Assembly: GCF_001458415.1 (NCBI RefSeq)
Contig: NZ_CYSD01000037.1
Span: 374,501-438,500 of the forward strand
Length of the DNA stretch: 64,000 nt
Direction of reading: 5' to 3'
DNA from: Tritonibacter multivorans
GTDB taxonomy: Bacteria; Pseudomonadota; Alphaproteobacteria; Rhodobacterales; Rhodobacteraceae
A program made the translations under genes and the position numbers. The notes beneath the pieces are model-generated. The model searched no databases, was not told where the DNA came from, and worked only from the letters and a program-made list of their open reading frames with translations. Positions 7,779-17,259 of the stretch are shown piece by piece; position 1 is the first letter of the stretch; each line of letters opens with the position of its first letter.

Positions 7779-9098
7779 ATGACCGACGCGACTTTTTCCC
7801 CGGATGAAGATGTGGCCAAAGCCCCGGCAAAGGGGCTGACCACAGCTGACGGACGCCCGCTGAAACAGGCCCTTGCCCGGGCGCAATCCCATGCCCGCTG
7901 GCGCGCCTTCTTTCTGGTGGCACCGCTTCTGGCTTTTATCCTGCTGACATTTGTTGTGCCCATCGGCCAGATGTTGCATCGCTCGGTCTATAATGACGGG
8001 TTCACCCTGCACGAAGATATCGGTTCGGGCACTCAAACCCCGCTGATGACCAACCTCAAGACATGGTTCAAGGACAACCCTGCAGGCACGGACCCAGACG
8101 AGGCTGCCTTTGCGGCTCTGGCCGCTGATCTTCTGGTCCTGCGCGAGGTCAAAGCCGCAGGTCAGGCGGGCACGCGCATCAACTATGAGCTCTCTGGCTC
8201 GCGGTCCATGTTCACCAAAGCTGCGCGTCGCGCAAAGAAACTGGAACCGCCCTACAAAGAAGCCATCCTTGATCTGGACGAAGATTGGGGCGACCCGATG
8301 CTGTGGCGTGTGATGCGCGATGCAACCTCGGCCTATACTGCGAATTTCTACCTCGCGGCGATGGACCGGACCAAAGATGTTGACGGCAATGTGGTGTCCG
8401 TGAATGAGAACCGGCAGGTTTACGTCAAGCTGTTCACCCGGACGCTGATGCTGTCGCTGCTGATTACTTTCCTCTGTTTCCTACTCGCGTATCCGATTGC
8501 CCATTTGCTGGCGACACTGCCGCTGGCAAAATCGAACCTCTTGATGATCCTTGTGCTGCTGCCGTTCTGGACCTCGCTTTTGGTGCGAACAACCAGTTGG
8601 ATGGTATTGTTGCAAAGCCAGGGTGTGGTGAACGACGCGCTGGTCAGCATGGGGCTTTTGGGCGACGAGAATCGCCTGCAGATGATGTACAATCAGCTGG
8701 GCACAATTATCGCCATGACCCATATTCTGCTGCCCTTTATGGTGCTGCCGCTCTATTCGGTGATGCGCCCGATCAACCCGTCCTACGTGCGCGCGGCGCG
8801 GTCACTGGGGGCAACCAGCTGGACGGCCTTCCGCCGGATCTATTTCCCGCAGACCGTGCCCGGCATTGGGGCGGGGGCGCTGTTGGTCTTTATTCTGGCC
8901 GTTGGCTATTACATCACTCCGGCGCTTGTGGGCGGCGCGGATGGTCAGCTGATCTCCAACCTCATCGCCTTCCATATGCAGAAATCGCTGAACTGGTCGC
9001 TGGCTGCGGCGCTGGCTGCGCTTCTCTTGGGGGGCATTCTTCTTCTCTACTGGCTGTATGACCGGCTGGTGGGCATCGACAATCTGAAGCTGGGGTAA
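7779..9098 (+). CDS. ABC transporter permease, PotB-like, with large periplasmic insert
   Basis: Inner-membrane permease of 439 residues. TM1 (AFFLVAPLLAFILLTFVVPIG) is followed by roughly 150 mostly hydrophilic residues before TM2 near LFTRTLMLSLLITFLCFLLA. The rest is a standard permease with the EAA-type loop RAARSLGATSWTAFRRIYFPQ. Ordinary PotB/PotH proteins are near 280-320 residues, so the insert after TM1 is the odd feature; part of it (DEDWGDPMLWRVMRDATSAYT) resembles the periplasmic loop of related alphaproteobacterial permeases. It is 6 bases upstream of the second permease, so the two are surely co-translated as a heterodimer. Confidence 0.92.
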   Translation: MTDATFSPDEDVAKAPAKGLTTADGRPLKQALARAQSHARWRAFFLVAPLLAFILLTFVVPIGQMLHRSVYNDGFTLHEDIGSGTQTPLMTNLKTWFKDNPAGTDPDEAAFAALAADLLVLREVKAAGQAGTRINYELSGSRSMFTKAARRAKKLEPPYKEAILDLDEDWGDPMLWRVMRDATSAYTANFYLAAMDRTKDVDGNVVSVNENRQVYVKLFTRTLMLSLLITFLCFLLAYPIAHLLATLPLAKSNLLMILVLLPFWTSLLVRTTSWMVLLQSQGVVNDALVSMGLLGDENRLQMMYNQLGTIIAMTHILLPFMVLPLYSVMRPINPSYVRAARSLGATSWTAFRRIYFPQTVPGIGAGALLVFILAVGYYITPALVGGADGQLISNLIAFHMQKSLNWSLAAALAALLLGGILLLYWLYDRLVGIDNLKLG

Positions 9099-9104
9099 AC
9101 GACC

Positions 9105-10025
9105 ATGGCCCTTCCCAAACATGCCTCACGGCTCGAACGGATCTGGCATTACACCTATCTGGTGATCTGCGCGCTGATCTTCCTGTTCCTGATGGCGCCG
9201 ATCCTTGTGGTGATCCCGCTGTCCTTCAACGCAGAGCCTTACTTTACCTTCACCGAGAAAATGCTGCGGCTCGATCCCGAAGGATACTCAACCCGCTGGT
9301 ACGACCTGCTGCTGACCTTTGGCATGCAGGCCCCCGACGCGGCGCGCGATGGCAGCTGGTGGGCGGATGCCTGGTCCAATGCGGCCTGGATCCAGGCCAC
9401 CAAGAACTCGATCATTATCGGTTTCTTCTCGACTTTGTTGGCCACCGTGCTGGGCACTATTGCAGCCCTTGGTCTGTCGCGGCCTGAAATGCCGGGCCGC
9501 CGGGTGATCATGGCCATCCTGATTTCGCCGATGATTGTGCCGATTATCATCGTGGCAACGGGCCTGTTCTTCTTTTACTCCGCGATCTCGATCCAGGATT
9601 GGGGCATTCCCTATCTTGGGGTGATCTTGGCCCATGCGACACTGGGCATACCTTTTGTGATCATCACCGTGACCGCAACGCTGGTGGGCTTTGATCATTC
9701 GCTGACCCGCGCCGCGGCCAGCATGGGGGCAAGTCCAACACTCACCTTCCTGCGCGTGCAGATGCCGCTGATTCTGCCGGGCGTGATTTCTGGCGCGCTC
9801 TTTGCCTTTGTCACATCTTTTGACGAGGTCGTGGTGGTGCTTTTTGTCGGCGGCCTTGATGAACAGACCATCCCGCGTCAGATGTGGAACGGTATTCGCG
9901 AACAGATCAGCCCGGCGATCCTGTCGGTTGCAACAATTCTCGTTCTGATCTCCATCGCGTTGTTGACCACAGTAGAACTGTTGCGTCGACGGTCCGAAAA
10001 ACTCCGCGGCCTGAGCCCGGGGTAG
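9105..10025 (+). CDS. ABC transporter permease, PotC-like
   Basis: Second transmembrane subunit of the polyamine-type importer, 306 residues. TM1 (LVICALIFLFLMAPILVVIPLSF) carries the PotC-like end, and a short insert (ARDGSWWADAWSNAAW) precedes the core. The core has GFFSTLLATVLGTIAALGLSR, the EAA loop RAAASMGASPTLTFLRVQMP and the C-terminal TM pair around FVTSFDEVVVVLFVGG. The ATG follows the preceding stop by 6 bases. It is the last gene of the operon; a relative of the dispersed intergenic repeat follows at 10036-10055. Confidence 0.93.
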   Translation: MALPKHASRLERIWHYTYLVICALIFLFLMAPILVVIPLSFNAEPYFTFTEKMLRLDPEGYSTRWYDLLLTFGMQAPDAARDGSWWADAWSNAAWIQATKNSIIIGFFSTLLATVLGTIAALGLSRPEMPGRRVIMAILISPMIVPIIIVATGLFFFYSAISIQDWGIPYLGVILAHATLGIPFVIITVTATLVGFDHSLTRAAASMGASPTLTFLRVQMPLILPGVISGALFAFVTSFDEVVVVLFVGGLDEQTIPRQMWNGIREQISPAILSVATILVLISIALLTTVELLRRRSEKLRGLSPG

Positions 10026-10035
10026 GCCCCCGGCA

Positions 10036-10055
10036 CTTCTTTTGGCTATAAATAC
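10036..10055 (-). repeat. Dispersed intergenic repeat, copy 1 (variant)
   Basis: Read on the minus strand this is GTATTTATAGCCAAAAGAAG. It matches the element at 23251-23270 (GTATTTGGGGCCAAAAGAAG) except for the three bases after GTATTT. It is embedded in G/C-rich runs downstream of the permease operon, between convergent genes. Confidence 0.6.
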
Positions 10056-10096
10056 TCCGGGGGGCCCGAAGGGCGGGGGCAGGGCCCCCTCCTCGC

Positions 10097-11410
10097 TTAC
10101 CGCAAATGTTGCAGCAAGCTGAGCGAGGCATAGCCATCCGGGGTCAGGCCCTTTGCGATCTGATAGTTTCGGATCGCCGTAATGGTCTTGGGGCCGATCT
10201 TGCCGTCCACACCATCCGTGTCAAACCCGGCGCGTGTCAGGCGGCGCTGCATTTCCTTGCGTTCGCGGAACTTCAGTGCCCGGTCGCCGCGCGGCCAGCG
10301 GCCTTTGATTTCGGGGCCGCCTGCCAGTCGATCGCTCAGGTGACCAACCCCGATCACATAGGCATCGGCCGCATTGTAGCGCTCGATCGCGGCAAAGTTC
10401 TTAAAGATCATAAAGGCCGCGCCATTGCCGCCGCCGGGCAGCAGGATCGACGCGGTGCCGTGGTTTGGCACTTTGCCGCCCTCCATATTACGCACGCCCA
10501 GACGGGCCCATTCGGCGGGGCTTTTCTGCACTTTGCGGCTGGCCAAGGCATAGTTGAAGCCTTTGGGCAGGCGCACTTCCACGCCCCAGGGCTGGCCTTT
10601 GGTCCAGCCAGAGCGTTTGAGGTAGGCCGCGGTCGAGGCCAGCGCGTCGGTGGGGTTTTCCGACCAGATGTCGCGTTTGCCGTCGCCGGTAAAATCCACT
10701 GCATAGGCCAGATAAGAAGTTGGAATAAATTGGGTATGGCCCATTGCGCCGGCCCAGCTGCCCTTCATTTTGCGCGGCGCAACATCGCCCGATTGCAGGA
10801 TTTTCAACGCCGCAATCAACTGCGCTTCAAAGAACTTGCCGCGCCGCCCGTCAAAGGCAAGGGTCGCCAGCGACTGGATCACATCCATATCCCCGCGATA
10901 GCTGCCGAATGAGCTTTCCAGCCCCCAGACGGCCACAACCACTTCTTTTTCGACGCCATAATGTGCTTCGATCCGCTCCAGTGTCTTACGGTGCTGTCGC
11001 AGCGCTTTGCCGCCGTTTTTCACCCGCGTATCCGAGGCGGCAGAGTCGAGATACTGCCAGATGGTTTTGGTAAATTCGGACTGATTGCGGTCGCGTTTTA
11101 TAACATCGGCGTCATAGCTTACGCCCTGAAAGGCCCGGTTCAGTGTGGCTTGCGAAATGCCCTGCGCACGGGCACGGCCAAAAAAGCCCTTAAGCCAGCG
11201 ATCAAAACGTGCGTTGTCGGCGACTTTGATTTCCGAACTTGCCGTCGCGTTCACCAATGCGCGCATCCGCGGCCGCGGTGTCGCCGTCGCTGCGTGATCC
11301 AAAAGGGCAGGTCTTATGGTGGGCCGCGGGCTGGTTTGCGGCGCTTCGGCCCAGGTTGGTGTTGCCATGATCGCGGTCGCCGCGACGGCCAGTTTCAGCC
11401 ATGTCGTCAT
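10097..11410 (-). CDS. Lytic murein transglycosylase (MltB family, SLT_2) with C-terminal peptidoglycan-binding domain
   Basis: Cleaves peptidoglycan glycan strands between MurNAc and GlcNAc to give 1,6-anhydro ends. The 437-residue protein has an N-terminal export signal (LAVAATAIMATPTWAEA), a catalytic MltB-type domain with the acidic residue in VVAVWGLESSFGSYRG and the substrate motifs AGAMGHTQFIPTSYL and DFTGDGKRDIW, and a C-terminal PG_binding_1 domain (FDTDGVDGKIGPKTITAIRNYQ). There is no lipobox near the start, so it is probably soluble in the periplasm. It stands alone as a single-gene unit on the minus strand. Confidence 0.92.
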   Translation of the reverse strand: MTTWLKLAVAATAIMATPTWAEAPQTSPRPTIRPALLDHAATATPRPRMRALVNATASSEIKVADNARFDRWLKGFFGRARAQGISQATLNRAFQGVSYDADVIKRDRNQSEFTKTIWQYLDSAASDTRVKNGGKALRQHRKTLERIEAHYGVEKEVVVAVWGLESSFGSYRGDMDVIQSLATLAFDGRRGKFFEAQLIAALKILQSGDVAPRKMKGSWAGAMGHTQFIPTSYLAYAVDFTGDGKRDIWSENPTDALASTAAYLKRSGWTKGQPWGVEVRLPKGFNYALASRKVQKSPAEWARLGVRNMEGGKVPNHGTASILLPGGGNGAAFMIFKNFAAIERYNAADAYVIGVGHLSDRLAGGPEIKGRWPRGDRALKFRERKEMQRRLTRAGFDTDGVDGKIGPKTITAIRNYQIAKGLTPDGYASLSLLQHLR

Positions 11411-11520
11411 GATACCCTTAACCTATGCTGCTCGTTGTTTCGTTTGACTGTAGCGGGGGGCGCGGCGCGGCGGAAGAACTCTCTTTCCGCGTGAGCAAGC
11501 GCTTGCCGGCCATCACGCTT

Positions 11521-12213
11521 TTATTGCGATGCTGTTTTGCGAAACTGGGCCATCGCGGCGCGCAGCAGGGGCACGCGGTCTGGTCGAAAACTTTGATCGC
11601 TGACAGTCAGCACATCCATCCGGTCCAATCGGAAAACCCGGAAATCCTGTCGCAGATAACACCAGGCAACCAAAACGGTTGAGCGATCAAAATAGAACAA
11701 GGACAAGGGCTTCACCCGCCGCGTGCTGCCTTTGCCAGCGCCATCCACATAGTCGAACGTGATCTCGCGCTCGTCCCAGCAGGCCGTGCGTAGGGTGGCG
11801 GGATCCACATTGGGAACCGCAGGCCGATCAAAGCGATGCGCGTTCAAAACGGCGTGGCGCAGCCGGTGGGCCTGGCTCTCTGGTAGGCGCGATTCCAATT
11901 TTCCAAGGGCCTTCTGCGCGGCCGTTGCCAATTCGGGATCCGCTGTTTCCTGCACCTCGCGCAGGCCCAGAACCAGCGCCTCCAGTTCCGTTGCGGTAAA
12001 CCCCAAAGGCGGCAGCGTCGCGTCTTCGATCAGGGTAAAGCCAAACCCCGCCTCGCCATCGATCACCGCACCCAGTTTGCGCAGCTCGTCAATGTCGCGG
12101 TGCAGGGTGCGCACCGATACGCCCAAATCTGCGGCCAGCACCTGCGCGGTGATCGGCGGTGTGCCCAAGCGCAGCAATTGCATCAGGCGGAACAGGCGGG
12201 CGGTTTTGGCCAT
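11521..12213 (-). CDS. YafY-type transcriptional regulator (HTH_11 plus WYL domain)
   Basis: DNA-binding regulator of 230 residues. The N-terminal HTH (ITAQVLAADLGVSVRTLHRDIDEL) is of the DeoR/HTH_11 type, and the C-terminal half carries a WYL-type ligand-sensing domain (ITFDYVDG..RRVKPLSLFYFDRSTVLVAWCYLR). It is divergent from a glutathione S-transferase gene starting 141 bases away; regulators of this family often control the divergent gene. The ligand is unknown. The C-terminal WCX extension present in longer WYL proteins is absent or very short. Confidence 0.88.
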   Translation of the reverse strand: MAKTARLFRLMQLLRLGTPPITAQVLAADLGVSVRTLHRDIDELRKLGAVIDGEAGFGFTLIEDATLPPLGFTATELEALVLGLREVQETADPELATAAQKALGKLESRLPESQAHRLRHAVLNAHRFDRPAVPNVDPATLRTACWDEREITFDYVDGAGKGSTRRVKPLSLFYFDRSTVLVAWCYLRQDFRVFRLDRMDVLTVSDQSFRPDRVPLLRAAMAQFRKTASQ

Positions 12214-12354
12214 TGGTGTGTTGGGTCCTTGCGCGAGTCTTCAGAACTGTGGAGCGAGCTCATGACAGAAATTGGCATGAGGGGAGGTTAGACCAAAGCC
12301 ATCGCAACGGACAACGATCCTTTAAACGACCCTAAAATAGAAGGAAATTTCCTC

Positions 12355-13056
12355 ATGCTCACTCTTCTGTCCCATCAGGGGGGCGGTGGCCTTTACAGCC
12401 TTTCGCCTTTTTGCACCAAAGCGGCCTATCTGCTCGAACTGTCGGGCCAACCCTGGCAGCGCGAGGACTTTGGCGATCTCACCGCGACGCCCCATCACAA
12501 GTTGCCCGTGCTGCGGGTCGGCACAGATCTGATCCCGGACAGCGAAGGCATTCGCCGGTTTCTTGAAGGGAAGGGAGCTGACTTTGATGCAGGGCTCACC
12601 GCGCAGCAAAAAGCGCAGTCCCGGCAGATCATCCGCATGGTCGATGAAAGCCTGATCCTGCGGCTGATTTGTGCGCGCTGGTTTGAACCCGCAGGCTGGG
12701 ATGCGCTGCACCAGACGATTTTTGCCCAAGCGCCAAAGGAAATTGTTGAACAATTCCGCGCTGGGGTGCTGGCGGGCCTGCATTTCACCGGCCTTACCCG
12801 GTTTGACAAACAAGAACGTCTGCTGCGGCTTGATCAGGATCTGTCGGCGCTCCGCGTGACACTTGGCGACCAGCCCTTCCTGTTTGGCGACCAGCCCACG
12901 GCGGCGGATTGTTCGCTGGCCCCCATGGTGGAAGCCCTCACGCGGTTCCCAACGGATCCTGAAACGGCAGAGCGCGCTGCGAACCACAGCGCGCTCCTGT
13001 CCTATAGCGACCGGGTGGCGCAACGCTTTGCCCTCACCCTGCCTGTCGCAGCCTGA
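12355..13056 (+). CDS. Glutathione S-transferase family protein
   Basis: Thioredoxin-fold transferase of 233 residues. The N-terminal domain shows SPFCTKAAYLLELSGQPWQ (position of the catalytic Cys/Ser), HHKLPVLRVG with the cis-proline, and the glutathione-binding PDSEGIRRFLE. An all-helical C-terminal domain follows with QPTAADCSLAPMV. Substrate unknown. The ATG has AAGGAAATTT upstream. It is transcribed away from the WYL regulator. It ends 13 bases before the convergent rnr gene, so the two transcripts must overlap or end very close together. Confidence 0.85.
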   Translation: MLTLLSHQGGGGLYSLSPFCTKAAYLLELSGQPWQREDFGDLTATPHHKLPVLRVGTDLIPDSEGIRRFLEGKGADFDAGLTAQQKAQSRQIIRMVDESLILRLICARWFEPAGWDALHQTIFAQAPKEIVEQFRAGVLAGLHFTGLTRFDKQERLLRLDQDLSALRVTLGDQPFLFGDQPTAADCSLAPMVEALTRFPTDPETAERAANHSALLSYSDRVAQRFALTLPVAA

Positions 13057-13069
13057 TCCATGGTCAGGG

Positions 13070-15361
13070 TCACTTGCGTTTGCGGGTGACCTTGCGCTTG
13101 GTTTTTGCAGCTTTGTGTTTCGATTTTTCGACCTTGCGGCGAGTCACCGTACGGCCCGCGGGGCTGCGGCGACGCCCGCTGCCTTTGCCGGGGCGGCCAC
13201 CGTGCCCCTTTGGCATGGCGGCATCTTCCAGCGACAACAGCTCCAGCTCCAGCCCGCCCGTCACCGGCGCAGCCTGCACCAGCTTTACCGTGACGCGCAT
13301 ACCAATCGCAATCGTCAGCCCGGTGTCGACGCCCATCAGCGTGCCGGCATCGGCATCAAAGTGGAAAAACTCGCGCCCGATAGACCGCACTGGCACCAGA
13401 CCATCTGCACCGGTTTCGTCCAGCTTTACAAAGGCCCCAAAGCGGGCAACCCCCGAAATCCGGCCCGCAAACTCATTTCCGACCCGTTCGGACAGGTAAG
13501 ACGCCAGATAGCGGTCCGTTGTGTCCCGCTCCGCCACCATCGAACGGCGCTCGGTCTGCGAAATATGGGTCGCGGTGTCCTCCAGCTGTTCGATTTCCTC
13601 GACGCTCAGCCCATCATCCCCCCAGCCGTGCGCCTTGATCAGCGACCGGTGGACGATCAGGTCCGCATAGCGGCGGATGGGCGAGGTGAAATGCGCGTAG
13701 TTGCGCAGGGCAAGGCCAAAGTGGCCAAAGTTTTCCTGCGCATAGTAAGCCTGCTGCATCGACCGCAGGGTCGAGATATTGATCAGCTCTGCATCATCCG
13801 TGCCCGCGGCCGCATTCAACAGCGCATTCAGATGGCGGGTCTGCAGCACCTGACCTTTGGCAAGGTTCAGACCGGCAGCTTGCGCGGTTTCGCGCAGGTT
13901 ATCCAGCTTCTCCTGTTCGGGTTCTTCATGAATCCGGAACAACAGCGGGCTGCGTTTCTTGATCAGGGTTTCGGCGGCGGCGACATTGGCCAGCACCATA
14001 AACTCCTCGATCAGCTTATGCGCATCCAGTCGGTCGCGGAAATTGACCGAAGTGACCTCGCCTTTGTCGTTCAGCACGATCTTGCGTTCTGGCAGGTCCA
14101 GATCCAGCGGCTGGCGGCGCTTGCGGGCCTCGACCAGCGCGGCATAGGCGGCGTAAAGCGGCTTAATAACTTCTTCCAGGAAGGGTTCGGTGCGCTCTGA
14201 CACGCGGCCGTCCATGGCATCCTGCACTTCTTCATAGTGCAGCGAGGCCGCGGATTTCATCAGACCGCGCACAAACTTGTGGCTGATCTTGTTGCCCTCG
14301 GCATCGATCTTCATGCGCACGGCCAGACAGGCCCGCGGCACCCCTTCGTGCAGCGAACACAGATCGCCCGACAGGCGGTCGGGCAGCATTGGCACCACGC
14401 GGTCCGGGAAATAGCTGGAGTTGCCGCGCTTGCGCGCCTCGCGGTCCAGTGGCGAGCCCGGTTTCACATAGGCTGCAACATCCGCAATCGCGACCCAGAT
14501 GATATGGCCGCCCGGGTTTTCCGGATCGTCATCGGCATGGGCGAAACAGGCGTCATCATGGTCGCGCGCATCGGCGGGGTCGATAGTGACCAATGGCATA
14601 TCGCGCAGATCTGTGCGGCCCGACAGGCCCACCGGTTTGGCGGCATCTGCCTGTTCGATCACCCTATCGGGGAAGTGATCGGGGATGCCGTGCTGATGAA
14701 TGGCGATCAGCGACACCGCCTTGGGGGCGCTTGGGTCGCCCAGGCGTTCAACAACGCGTGCCCGTGGCAGGCCCATGCGGGTCTTGGGTCCCGCCTGTTC
14801 GGCCTCCACCAGTTCGCCGTCGCGAGCGCCATGGGTGGCGTCCTCGGCCACCTGAAATTCGCTTGATGACGCCTTCTCGATCGGCACCACACGCCCGCCT
14901 TCGGATCCTTTGCGGAAAATACCCAGCACACGTTTCGGGTTCGATCCAATGCGGCGGATCAGACGGGCCTCGTAATTGTGGTCTTCGTTCTGCACCACGG
15001 TCATCCGCGCCAGAATACGGTCGCCTTCGCCAAGGGCCGGATCCGAGGCGCGGGGGATGATCAGAACCACCGGTTCAACACCTTCGCCGTGCCATTCCAG
15101 CGGCTGCGCGAACAGGTCGCCGTCTTCATTTGGGGCTTTGACAAGGAGAACGGTCACCGGCGGCAGGCGATCCGGGTCGCCATAGCTGCGCTTGCGCTTT
15201 TCCAGATGCCCTTCGGCCTCTAGCTCCCTGAGCACACGTTTCAGGTCAATCCGCTCTGCGCCTTTGATGCCAAAAGCCTTGGCAATGTCGCGTTTGGAGG
15301 TCTGAGTCGGGTTGGCGGAGATCCAATCGAGGACCTCGGCTTTGGTAGGAATGCGAGCCAT
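13070..15361 (-). CDS. rnr: Ribonuclease R (RNase II superfamily exoribonuclease)
   Basis: Processive 3'-5' exoribonuclease for structured RNA in mRNA and rRNA decay and trans-translation quality control. The 763-residue protein has an N-terminal winged helix (TSKRDIAKAFGIKGAERIDLKRVL), cold-shock domains, the RNB catalytic core with TIDPADARDHDDACF (metal-binding aspartates) and HFTSPIRRYADLIVHRSL, a C-terminal S1 domain (GRISGVARFGAFVKLDETGADG) and a strongly basic Lys/Arg tail. The ATG at 15361 follows GCGGGGAT and is preferred over a GTG 15 bases upstream. The tail distinguishes it from RNase II. Confidence 0.95.
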   Translation of the reverse strand: MARIPTKAEVLDWISANPTQTSKRDIAKAFGIKGAERIDLKRVLRELEAEGHLEKRKRSYGDPDRLPPVTVLLVKAPNEDGDLFAQPLEWHGEGVEPVVLIIPRASDPALGEGDRILARMTVVQNEDHNYEARLIRRIGSNPKRVLGIFRKGSEGGRVVPIEKASSSEFQVAEDATHGARDGELVEAEQAGPKTRMGLPRARVVERLGDPSAPKAVSLIAIHQHGIPDHFPDRVIEQADAAKPVGLSGRTDLRDMPLVTIDPADARDHDDACFAHADDDPENPGGHIIWVAIADVAAYVKPGSPLDREARKRGNSSYFPDRVVPMLPDRLSGDLCSLHEGVPRACLAVRMKIDAEGNKISHKFVRGLMKSAASLHYEEVQDAMDGRVSERTEPFLEEVIKPLYAAYAALVEARKRRQPLDLDLPERKIVLNDKGEVTSVNFRDRLDAHKLIEEFMVLANVAAAETLIKKRSPLLFRIHEEPEQEKLDNLRETAQAAGLNLAKGQVLQTRHLNALLNAAAGTDDAELINISTLRSMQQAYYAQENFGHFGLALRNYAHFTSPIRRYADLIVHRSLIKAHGWGDDGLSVEEIEQLEDTATHISQTERRSMVAERDTTDRYLASYLSERVGNEFAGRISGVARFGAFVKLDETGADGLVPVRSIGREFFHFDADAGTLMGVDTGLTIAIGMRVTVKLVQAAPVTGGLELELLSLEDAAMPKGHGGRPGKGSGRRRSPAGRTVTRRKVEKSKHKAAKTKRKVTRKRK

Positions 15362-15476
15362 ATCCCCGCGTACCACGCCCGCATGACAACGTCATGTTGA
15401 AAAATGCAGGAGTTTGGCGCTGTGACTCGGGTGCTCTGTCTGGGGCAAGGGCGGGGATGCTTGGGTCAGCTTGGTG

Positions 15477-15902
15477 TCAGCTCAGGCGGCGGACCATGTC
15501 GCGGTGCTCAATGCCTGCATCCAGGTAGATGTCGCCGTAGGCCTCAAATCCCAGTTTCTCATAAAACCCAAGCGCATGAATCTGCGCGCCGAGCTTGGCG
15601 CGGGTGATGCCATCGCGGGCACGGGCGGCATCAACGCAGGCTTCGATCAGTTTCGCGCCAAGGCCGGTGCCGCGCGCGGATTTCACCACGCAAACCCGGC
15701 CGATTTTGGCGGTGTCGCCGATAAACACAATCCGCGCGGTGCCCAGAGGCGTGCCATTGTCCGTCGCCAGCAGGTGCAGCGCGCTGTCGTCCAGCGCGTC
15801 GCGTTCTTCTTCAATGGGCACGCCCTGTTCGTCGACAAACACCTCAAACCGCAAGCGCAGGCAGGTGTCAAAGTCGTCGGTCACCGCGATTTCAAGGCTC
15901 AT
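15477..15902 (-). CDS. GNAT-family N-acetyltransferase (ElaA-like)
   Basis: Acetyl-CoA-dependent acetyltransferase of 141 residues. The N-terminal [22 protein letters not shown] is characteristic of ElaA/YjcF-type members and the acetyl-CoA loop reads [29 protein letters not shown] is motif B. The substrate is unknown. The ATG at 15902 overlaps the dapE stop by 4 bases (ATGA), so translation is coupled to dapE. The upstream extension of the frame into dapE is not used. Confidence 0.85.
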   Translation of the reverse strand: MSLEIAVTDDFDTCLRLRFEVFVDEQGVPIEEERDALDDSALHLLATDNGTPLGTARIVFIGDTAKIGRVCVVKSARGTGLGAKLIEACVDAARARDGITRAKLGAQIHALGFYEKLGFEAYGDIYLDAGIEHRDMVRRLS

Positions 15903-17044
15903 GCAAAATACTCCTTGAGGATACGGCTGTAGATCGCCTTCAGCTGATGAATATGCGCCACCTCGACCCGTTCGTCCACCTGGTGCATGGTCTTGCCGAC
16001 CAGACCGCATTCGACGACAGGGCAGTGGTTTTTCACAAAGCGTGCATCCGAGGTTCCGCCGGTGGTGGACAGTTCGGGGCGAATACCGGTTTCGGCCTCA
16101 ACCGCGCCTGCGACCAGATCGGACAGGTCCCCTGGCGGGGTGATGAAGCTCTCGCCCGAGATTTTCACCTTCATCTCGACGGTCAGGCCGAATTCCGCCT
16201 CGATCTTGTCTGCCTCGGCTTGCAGCCAGTCGGTCAGTGAGGCGCCGCTGTGCAGGTCATTGAAGCGGATATTGACCGCCCCGGTGCAGTGCGCCGGGAT
16301 TACATTGGTGGCGGCATTGCCCGTGTCCAGCTGGACAACGGCCAGCGTCGAGGCATCAAAATGTTCCGACCCCTGATCCAGCTCGTGACCGGCCAGCCGG
16401 TCCATCAGGCGCACCATCCCATTCAGCGGATTGTTGGCCCGGTGCGGGTAGGCGGCGTGTCCCTGAACGCCCAGAACGGTGAACCATGCAGTGATGGACC
16501 CACGGCGGCCGATTTTCAGCATCTCGCCCATGTGGTTGGGGCAGGTGGGCTCGCCCACCAGACAGTGGCTCATCTGTTCCTGCTCGGCGTCCATATAATC
16601 CAAGAGCGCTGTGGTGCCGTCGGTCGCGTCGCCTTCTTCATCGCCGGTAATGGTCAGGATCACCGCCCCATCGGGCGGCGTGTCGCGCACAAAATCCACT
16701 GCGGCGGCGGCAAAGGCGGCAACGCCAGATTTCATGTCCGTAGCACCACGGCCGTACATGAACCCATCTTTTTCCTCAGCCCCGAATGGATCCACGGTCC
16801 AGGCTGTTTCGTCCCCAACCGGTACAACATCAGTGTGGCCATTAAAGCCAAAGGTGCGGGCATGGCCTTTGGCCCCCCAACGGGCAAAGAGGTTGGACGT
16901 CTCGCCGCGATCCACCCGGGTGCAGTCAAAGCCTGCCTCGCTCAGCAACTGTTCCAGAAGAACCAGCGCGCCGCCTTCGACCGGCGTTACAGAAGGACAG
17001 CGGATCAACGCAGCTGTGAGGGCGGCAGGGTCTGTTGCAGTCAT
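15899..17044 (-). CDS. dapE: Succinyl-diaminopimelate desuccinylase
   Basis: Zinc-dependent M20 hydrolase that releases succinate from N-succinyl-LL-diaminopimelate in the succinylase branch of lysine and peptidoglycan synthesis. The 381-residue protein has the DapE start ([14 protein letters not shown]), metal ligands in [33 protein letters not shown] and the C-terminal TGGTSDARF. The ATG at 17044 is chosen; GTG at 17053 is the alternative. The partner dapD lies about 1.9 kb upstream on the same strand, separated by an unrelated divergent gene and a small gene. Confidence 0.95.
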   Translation of the reverse strand: MTATDPAALTAALIRCPSVTPVEGGALVLLEQLLSEAGFDCTRVDRGETSNLFARWGAKGHARTFGFNGHTDVVPVGDETAWTVDPFGAEEKDGFMYGRGATDMKSGVAAFAAAAVDFVRDTPPDGAVILTITGDEEGDATDGTTALLDYMDAEQEQMSHCLVGEPTCPNHMGEMLKIGRRGSITAWFTVLGVQGHAAYPHRANNPLNGMVRLMDRLAGHELDQGSEHFDASTLAVVQLDTGNAATNVIPAHCTGAVNIRFNDLHSGASLTDWLQAEADKIEAEFGLTVEMKVKISGESFITPPGDLSDLVAGAVEAETGIRPELSTTGGTSDARFVKNHCPVVECGLVGKTMHQVDERVEVAHIHQLKAIYSRILKEYFA

Positions 17045-17259
17045 GGTCAACACCTTGTCTGAAAATTCTGATTTCAGCAGACCTAGCGCGGATCAGCCCC
17101 CCTGTGCAATTCATCAGAGCCCAGCAATTCAGCGCATTGCGTGGTTTTGTGGTCGCGTTTTTTCCCCTTGAATGGTCCGGCGTTCAGTGATCCTTGCCTT
17201 GATCCTTTTCAGGGCCTATTCGCATTGCCGAAATCCACGCAAAGTGATGGTCTCCCCCG

